Part shown: positions 57,840 through 64,000 of the stretch, in pieces
Layout of the letters: each line of letters begins with the position of its first letter
How positions within the stretch are numbered: the first letter of the stretch is position 1
DNA from: Bryopsis sp. KO-2023
Lineage: Eukaryota > Chlorophyta > Ulvophyceae > Bryopsidales > Bryopsidaceae
DNA: 64,000 nucleotides
NCBI GenBank assembly: GCA_030272585.1
Contig: BSYQ01000016.1
Span: 682,001 to 746,000 of the forward strand
Reading direction: 5' to 3'
Made by a program: the position numbers and the translations under genes
Notes under the pieces: generated by a model
Database searches by the model: none
What the model was told of the DNA's origin: nothing
What the model saw: the letters and a program-made list of their open reading frames with translations, nothing else

Positions 57840-58885
57840 CTGTGCCTGAATTTGTGATTCAATCCAACTGAAATTCCTATTTCCAACAAAGTGCAGGACT
57901 GGACAGGAATGGATGTGCTGCACAATGAAACCAATCCCTTCTTATACCAAATGAAATTGGTCAGAAGTACGTTTGCTCATTAGCAACGAGATATACTTCC
58001 CTCAGAAAAGCATACTTCAACAAGCTTCTTTCAACAAAAAGATACAATTCCTTATGAAGTTCTGAATTATGCAAGCTTATTCCTGCTCTCCTAGCCACTC
58101 AAAAAAAGGTCCCAATCATGAGAAGGTACAGATTGTATTGGATGTGGCCATTATGGAATGAAGGGGTGGGATTCAACGGCTCAGAACGATTGACATCAGC
58201 GGCACCGTTGCACGTGATGGATCGTGTGAGTTTGAAAACTTCTTGGCACTACATTGAGAGGGAGGTTTTTAGTGAACATCAGTGAAGGACACTGTGGATT
58301 CTGTTGCTTCGTTTTTCTAAGCCGTCTAGCCTGGAATTTTAGAATCCCTGAACCGTTCAGGATTCGTGCCTGGTGACAGGAACAAGGTGACTGGTCAGAC
58401 CTCGAATTATTCGTGTGAGTGTTTCTGTACCAACAACGCATTTGCAGTGGAATTTTTCGTGTGAGTGTTTCTGTACCAAGAACGCATTTGCAGTGGAATT
58501 ATTCGTGTGAGTGTTTCTATACCAAGAACGCATTTGCAGTGGGCTGGTCTCATTTCACTTCCAGTAATGGCATCACAAACACAATAATTTGCTCATTGTG
58601 GCTCTAAGAGTAGCACCGAATGCAACCTTGAATCTCTATATTTGTAGTGGCTTGAAATTATGCAACGCCTAATAAGGAACTCGACACATACACCAGAACA
58701 TTCTTTTTTTAGATGCCTTGTTTCCTCTTTTGTTTTGAAATTTTGGGCAGAGGTTGTGACACAGGTGTTGAACTTCGCAGGGCACTACCCTTAGGGCAGA
58801 AGGGTTCCTGGGCAGACATTTTCGAGTATCTTTCTTGCACTGCACAATTTTTCGATCGAGAAAAAATACACACACACACAAGAAC
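57840..58885. other. Divergent promoter region inside the transposon
   Basis: Between the start codons of the 338-aa gene and the transposase. It must hold both promoters. It contains the 46-bp tandem repeat at 58,409-58,545; I see nothing else. Confidence 0.45.
58409..58545 (+). repeat. 46-bp tandem repeat, 3 copies
   Basis: Three adjacent units opening TTCGTGTGAGTGTTTCT and containing ACGCATTTGCAGTGG, with one or two differences each. It lies about 340 bp upstream of the transposase start and could be an internal binding site or promoter repeat. Confidence 0.85.
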
Positions 58886-61800
58886 ATGTTCCGATGTGAT
58901 GCATGTCAAAGAAGCTTCAAAACTGCCGGGGGTCTTGGATTACATCATCAGAGGGTTGGATATCCATTTTGCGGTGGAAGACCAAAAAAAAGAGCACGAG
59001 CAAGCGAAACATCAACACACCTGGAAAATCAAAACCATACACATGAAAGATCACCATATATGACAGTGAACACTTTGGATGTTAGAGTTCAACAACATCT
59101 TGAAGATGATGGTCCAAATGTTTCAAGAAAAACACAGAGTCCCTCACGATCATCAAACAGCTCGAGGGATTCAAAGAGCACCTCAGACCTGGATCTATCG
59201 GAGGTTGAAAATAAAGAAGAAAAAAAAAGTTTTGATGAGGTTTCAAAATTTGCTGCCTTGTGCGGACAAGAGATGACTAATTCTGCAACAAATAAACTCC
59301 TAAACCTTATACATGATCCACGATTCCGCCTCAACAAAATCAAAGAAGAATTCAGGTCATCCCGCGATGTGAATGCCTATTTAGATGCACGTCAGGAGAA
59401 AGGAGAGGTAGGTAAAGCTGAATTTTGAGAAAGGGCATGTCAGATTTCATATTTGTGTGTGTGTGCGACTAAGAAAGTGTGCACATGATTGAAGGCATTT
59501 CTCTCCAAAAACATCGCTCTACCTTCGGACAACCAAGACTTGACTTTCTTCTATCGCAATTCTCTTGCATGTGTGAGAGCCTTATTCAAGGCAATTCCAG
59601 AGGAGGAAATGCATCTACATCCACAAAAAAGAACAAGTTCGAGCGGTGCACGCATTTATTGCGGGTTACACACAGGAGAATGGTGGGAGAGAGCTGCCAA
59701 GCAAATCCCAGCTGGGGCAGTAATTATACCACTTATTTTTTATTCAGATGCAACTGATCTTGATGAAATACGCAAAGAAAGTGCACGGCCCATTCTCATC
59801 ACTTTGGGGAACATCCCACCTGAGCTGCAAAGGAAAAGGGGTGGCAACAAACTCGTTGCCTATTTTTGTAAACTGGAACAAAAAAGAGAACATGGGCTGA
59901 GTGGCGAGGTATTTAAACGAAGAAAAAGAGAACTCACCCAAGACATGATGGCCATGCTCCTGGAACCCCTGCGGCATGCAAACAAACGGTACTTGCAAAA
60001 ACCCTTGAAACTTCCCACCTGCAAAATCAAAACCAATCCAGCAAGATTCAAAAAACAAGAATACATTGGATTCATCAAGTACTCTCCAGAATTGTTAAAA
60101 GTAGATCAGAACTATCAAAAACATAACAGAAATGTCAAAAACAAACCAGAATTGTCAAAAACAAACCAGAATTATCAAAAATAGAGCATAATTATTAGGA
60201 ACAAAACAAAATTATCAAAAACAAACCAGAATTATCAAAAATAAGCATAATTATTAATAACAAACCAAAATTATCAAAAACAAACCAGAATTATCAAAAA
60301 CATACAAAATTATCAAAAACAAACCACAGATATCAAGAATATACCAGAATTGTAAAAACAAACCAAAATTATCAAAAATAGACCAGAATTATCAAGAACA
60401 AACCACAACTTAAAAGAATAGACCAGAATTTTCAGAATTACACAAAATTTTCAAAAACAAACCACATCTATCAAAAATAGAACAGAATTGTTAAAAACAA
60501 ACCAAAATTATCAAAAACAAACCACACCTAGCAAAAATAGATGGGATTTGTTAAAAACAAACCATAGTTATTAAGAATACACCAGAATTATCAAGAACAA
60601 ACCAAAATTATCAAAAATAAACCAAAATTATCAAAAATAAACCAAAATTATCAAAAATAAACCTGATTTCTATGACATCGGTTATAGTTCATTAACAAAA
60701 AAGACACAAACAGAAATAGATTTTATTGCAATAATAATTTAAACAAAAAGATTTCAATTTTGTCCCCTTTAGGGGAATTTGGATGGAAGGACCAAGAGGG
60801 AAGCAATACTTTTGCTTCCCTGTCCCTTGCCTTTACCTTGCCGACCACGTCGAAGCTTCGGATATTTTCAGTGTTCGGTGTGCGTCCAACAGCACATTCC
60901 CTTGTATACGATGCTTGTGCCCTGGAAAGGAACTTCACGACATCACTAAAACACACCCGTTGCGCCGAGAAAATGATATGAACATCATCATCGATGAAGC
61001 AAAAGCTCTGATTGATGCAAATTGTATTGGAAAAGCGTTTAGCTTGACAAAACGTCACTCTGTTTGGCCTCTATCAATTTCACTGAGCGGTTTCCGAATG
61101 TGTGATGCATACGGGTTGTGGGTGCCGGAGCGCCAACATCAATCAGATATTGGGATTTCCGTGTATATGATTGACTGGACACGGACATACATTGAAGAAA
61201 ATTATCCAAACGAAGTCGACGATATCTTGATATCGTTGAATACGAGGCAAGTACACTTCAGCAAATACAAATCACCTTGATATATCCATAAATTCGTATC
61301 CATGTACTAATTTGATTTTTTTTTTAACTTCAAGGCTCAGAAAAATTCCGGTATATCCTGGATTGACGCTTCCAAAAAGTTTCACAAATGATAAGCTTTC
61401 TTCTTCAAAACGACGTCACTTGATGTGGGTGTTGCCGTACCTACTCTCCGGGCTCCTTCTTCCCTTGGAATCCGTCTTCATCGCGTACGCTCGATGGGAA
61501 CATCAGCGAGACCTTTCTGAACACACAAGGGAAAGTATCAACAAATTGCAAATGCTCGGGACTGTTTGGCAAAACGAAGCGAAAAAAAAGTTTCCCTTTG
61601 GAAATTTCAACACAATAAAAATGCATGATATGACACACTACCAAGACATGATAACAGAATTTGGGGGAACATGGATTGAAGCCACTCCGTACGAAAAACT
61701 TCATATTGAATATTGCAAAAAACCATGGAGGGCGAGCAATAAACAAGCACACAGCTATAAGAAACAAATGGTCAGAAAAACTGAAAGGTTTGAGGTTGCT

Positions 61801-62418
61801 TCAAGGATTCCCACCTCACAAACACCTTCCCGGGCCGGACGCGGGATAATTCAAAGGGCTGATGCTGCAGGCAAAAACATGCTAGGAAGCATGAAACGGA
61901 CCATCTCTTACATTGATGTACCTGAGGATTTATCCACAACACAACCAGAATTGGCACGTCTTCATTCAATTATTCTGCAATACTTCCAGGGTACGCACCT
62001 TGATGACAAAAAAATACACATGTGCAAGAGCATGTGCATTTACAATGATTACGGCGCTTCGAAAACGGCACGGTCAGCCAAAATTTTTCATGGAAAAAAG
62101 TGTTTCTCAGCACTTTCCATTTTGGGGGAGAACAATCAGACCTGGTTTGCTCAAGTGCGTGCTTTTTTCCGGGGATCACGAAACGGGGAGGTTCATGATC
62201 TTGCATTTGTCCGATGGTATGAACGAGCTAACGACGGCCCTTCAAATCACAAGGAAAATGTCTACTTGAAATGGGATAAGGTCAGGATTGAAGGAAGACT
62301 ACAAGCAAATTATGATTTGGTGCCAATTCAATGTGTGCAAGATTTGGTTCTTTTGCATAAAGACCATGGGACTAAAGGAGGAAAGAAGAGGTTTTTCTTG
62401 AATCAATACATTCGCTGA
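58886..62418 (+). CDS. Plavaka-type transposase, CACTA/EnSpm group (4 exons)
   Basis: Exons 58,886-59,407; 59,495-59,988; 60,773-61,246; 61,335-62,418. Phases 0, 2, 2 agree; total 2,574 nt (857 aa). Intron 3 is GC-AG (AG|GCAAGT). An N-terminal zinc finger opens the protein (FRCDACQRSFKTAGGLGLHH...C). Plavaka landmarks follow: TGEWWERAAKQIPAGAVIIP, then FYSDATDLD and ILITLGNIP; GKQYFCFPVPCLYLADHVEA, matching the family's FP-x-L-x-x-Y-x-AD-x-x-E block; RLRKIPVYPGL; and KMHDMTHYQDMI with YEKLHIEYCKKPWRASNK, matching the family's H-x-x-ERLHIDYAK-x-x-YRASN block. Asp residues in SDATDLD and YLADH are candidate metal ligands of the RNase H-like core. It should cut and join the element's ends. No stop or frameshift is seen. 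The start is the ATG just before the zinc finger. Confidence 0.9.
59989..60772 (+). repeat. AT-rich minisatellite filling transposase intron 2
   Basis: From about 60,100 to 60,660 the intron is a run of imperfect 15-20 bp units around AAACCAGAATTATCAAAAAC. Copies vary by single bases. The array lies between a GTACTT donor and a CCCTTTAG acceptor, so it is removed by splicing. Confidence 0.85.
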
Positions 62419-63430
62419 TGCATCATAATTTTGACCATCCAAGTCTGTTTGGACGTGCGTTGCAAACATACCTGAAATGTACAGCCACCAAGCATTACCA
62501 TTTCTACTGACAAGGACAAGATTTAAGGATCTTCATGGGCTGTTTTTTTTCCTGAATGGATCCAAGCTGTTGCTGCTCTGTAACCAACTTGGTTGATTGA
62601 ATCTGGCCTGGTCAGTGTCAGCTTCCTAACCCGACATTTTTCAGAGTCTTCAACAGTCCACACACACACACACTTTTTCAGTTTCTCCAATGCACCACTA
62701 CTTGCTGGCTGACCTGACCCCAAGCAACATGTCTTATGAAAACATTTCATGCACTGTTCCCCGTGCAGATTTTTATTTTGAATAGGGGGGGGGGGAATCT
62801 TTTTCGAGCGCACGAGACGACTTTCGAATGGCAGTCTTGAGAAAAGAAAAGATTAAGCAGACGGCAGCACCCACCTGCAGCAACCACACGCCGTGTTCGG
62901 CGAACGCACCACTGGGGGGTATTATTGGCAGCGAACAGCATCCACGACCTCAACACGACCTCAGAAAGCGGACTTTCTGTCTTGTGCAAGTCAGAGTCGC
63001 TTATCGATTGGCGGAAACCTATCGGAAATCGAAAAAATATCAACAGGCCCAAGAAGTCGAACGCCAACAGGACAAGCGAAAATGTCTCCAAACCCATGGG
63101 AAGTCACATCGTCTTTGTCACGTGTTTGTGGGTCCGTGAAAACTTGAACAAAAAGTTCACGGAAACAAGGAGAAGTGAGTGTGGGGTGTACTGAGTGTGG
63201 TTTTCGCGGTATTTGTGTGTCGATTTCACGCACGTGATTCCACCGTCAATTTAATGCACGTCACATGATCGATATTTTTGCGTCAAACAGACGCGCGAGC
63301 TTTCAGCGTGTTTTTGCGTCAAGTTCGCGTCCGTGATTTGGCGATAACTTGGTGTTGTTTGACGCAAGCGCTGCACAAGCGTCAAATACCGCCCATAAAG
63401 TGACGCTGACACCCCGTGAAAGAATCAGTG
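62419..63430 (+). other. Right subterminal region of the transposon
   Basis: The first 800 bp have no supported gene. From about 63,200 to 63,430 the words GCGTCA, TTGACGC and GTGACGC recur at short intervals in both orientations, and a CCGCCCATAAA box near 63,392 matches a CGCCCATAAA box near 52,838 on the left. These are likely sites for the transposase complex. Confidence 0.6.
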
Positions 63431-63474
63431 ACGCTACTTTATCATCATTTTATCGCGGTTGGTTTTTTCAGATG
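63431..63474 (-). repeat. Right terminal inverted repeat, 44 bp
   Basis: Mirror of 52,728-52,771, ending ...TTTTTTCAGATG, followed by the TA duplication at 63,475-63,476. Confidence 0.92.
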
Positions 63475-63485
63475 TACACCGTACC
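63475..63485. repeat. TA duplication plus remainder of the LINE duplication
   Basis: TA (right target duplication of the DNA transposon) followed by CACCGTACC, the last nine bases of the 15-bp LINE duplication first seen at 36,674. Confidence 0.9.
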
Positions 63486-64000
63486 ACTCGGACCCTGGAC
63501 CATTTGGACAAGGAAGAGCAACACAGGCGAGACTGCCCCGTCCCCCTCTGTTTTCAGGTGACGACAAACAAGATGTCGTGGACTGGAGTTTTGGGTTGGA
63601 TCTATATTTCGAGGGGGCCAGGGTCCGTGAGGAGGATAAGCGGGCCGTTTTTCAAGCTCTACTTACAGGAAGTGCACAACGATGGTTGCGCATGCGCTTG
63701 ACCCGAGCTGAACCTGGCGAACACTTGACATATATGTCCCTGTTGTTGGAGTTGCAGAAAGAGTTTGGGACTCAGAATGCTAGCTTTAAGGGGCGACAAC
63801 GGATTCGACATCTGACCCAGAACAAGAACCAGTCTGTCCGTGAGTATACGAAGGCCTTTCGCTCTCTCGCACTGGAAATCGAAGGAGCCTCTGACGAAGA
63901 ACTTGTGCACATGTACGTGGGCGGCCTTCGGAGTGCTTTACGAGCTCAGGTGGAAGTACGCCAGCCACAAACGGTGCGTGCAGCAGCAACACTCGCGGAG
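63486..64000 (+). pseudogene. gag continuation of the outer gypsy-like element, open to window end
   Basis: The frame has no stop to the window end. Read after codon 72 of the 36,472 frame, with the target duplication counted once, it continues exactly in phase (217 + 515 = 732 nt, 244 codons). It encodes a retrotransposon Gag domain: RPPLFSGDDKQDVVDW, LYFEGARV, ALLTGSAQRWLRMRL, LQKEFG, and the SVREYTKAFRSLALEI and MYVGGLRSALRAQV motifs match the capsid-like region of Ty3/gypsy Gag. Pol would lie to the right of the window. The gene is dead in this copy because about 26.8 kb has been inserted into it. Confidence 0.85.

Larger units (their letters stand above)
52728..63474 (+). mobile_element. 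10.7-kb DNA transposon, Plavaka-type, carrying two further genes
   Basis: The ends are 44-bp inverted repeats starting CATCTGAAAAAACCAACC with two mismatches, flanked by TA on both sides. The pre-insertion sequence CTCCTACACCGTACC survives at 36,674, with a single TA, which proves both ends and the 2-bp duplication. Inside, from the left: a 67-bp tandem array, a two-KH-domain gene (-), a 338-aa gene (-), a 46-bp tandem repeat, the transposase gene (+), and a right subterminal zone rich in GCGTCA/TGACG. A 2-bp duplication and subterminal repeats fit the CACTA/EnSpm superfamily that includes Plavaka, although these termini do not start with CACTA. With complete ends and an unbroken transposase model it may be autonomous. 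Confidence 0.88.

Noticed and set aside
62747-63194. Several 80-116 codon frames near the right transposon end
   Set aside because: They overlap on both strands and lie in the subterminal repeat zone; no protein character.

Overview
This is a window of nuclear DNA from a eukaryote. Coding sequences are cut by spliceosomal GT-AG introns of roughly 75-1,500 bp (one intron is GC-AG). Gene spacing is a few hundred bp to several kb, and introns and spacers are full of A/T and C/G homopolymer runs. The host genes (TTC27/Emw1, RPF1, a PP2C phosphatase, a PUB-domain protein, a possible COP9-signalosome subunit 9) are pan-eukaryotic. With the transposon content they suggest an alga or another microbial eukaryote, but I cannot fix the lineage.

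The left half (1-36.1 kb) is host sequence. In order: the 3' end of a PUB-domain gene (+); a head-to-head pair of an unknown basic protein (-) and a CSN9-like acidic micro-protein (+); a five-exon gene (-) that I assembled by hand for a secreted, cysteine-rich protein with a 62-residue polyglycine run, head-to-head with TTC27 (+, about 13 exons); RPF1 (-, one exon); a 1,002-aa kinesin-light-chain-like TPR protein (+, 5 exons); a large AT-rich gap; a complete five-exon PP2C phosphatase (-); and a long coiled-coil protein (-, at least 10 coding exons).

The right half (36.1-64 kb) is a four-level nest of transposons whose junctions can be read to the base. (1) The oldest is a Ty3/gypsy-like element: a likely LTR at 36,123-36,456, a primer-binding site, and a gag frame that starts at 36,472, stops after 36,688 and resumes in frame at 63,486, running off the window. 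(2) A full-length LINE (minus strand, about 7.1 kb net) split gag and made a 15-bp target duplication, CTCCTACACCGTACC. (3) An 8.9-kb LTR element with 639-bp, almost identical LTRs and a 5-bp duplication (CGAAG) sits in the LINE 3' UTR; it has no recognisable gag-pol. (4) A 10,747-bp DNA transposon with 44-bp terminal inverted repeats and a TA duplication lies inside the right copy of the LINE's own target duplication. The left copy of that duplication is therefore a ready-made empty site.

The DNA transposon encodes a phase-consistent four-exon Plavaka-type (CACTA/EnSpm group) transposase of 857 aa. Between the same ends it also carries two other spliced genes: a protein with two KH RNA-binding domains, and a 338-aa protein of unknown family. 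Subterminal arrays (67-bp units with GCGTCA/TGACG motifs), a 46-bp tandem repeat and an AT-rich minisatellite filling a transposase intron complete the element. This gene-carrying transposon and the secreted polyglycine/cysteine protein are the two most unusual objects here.
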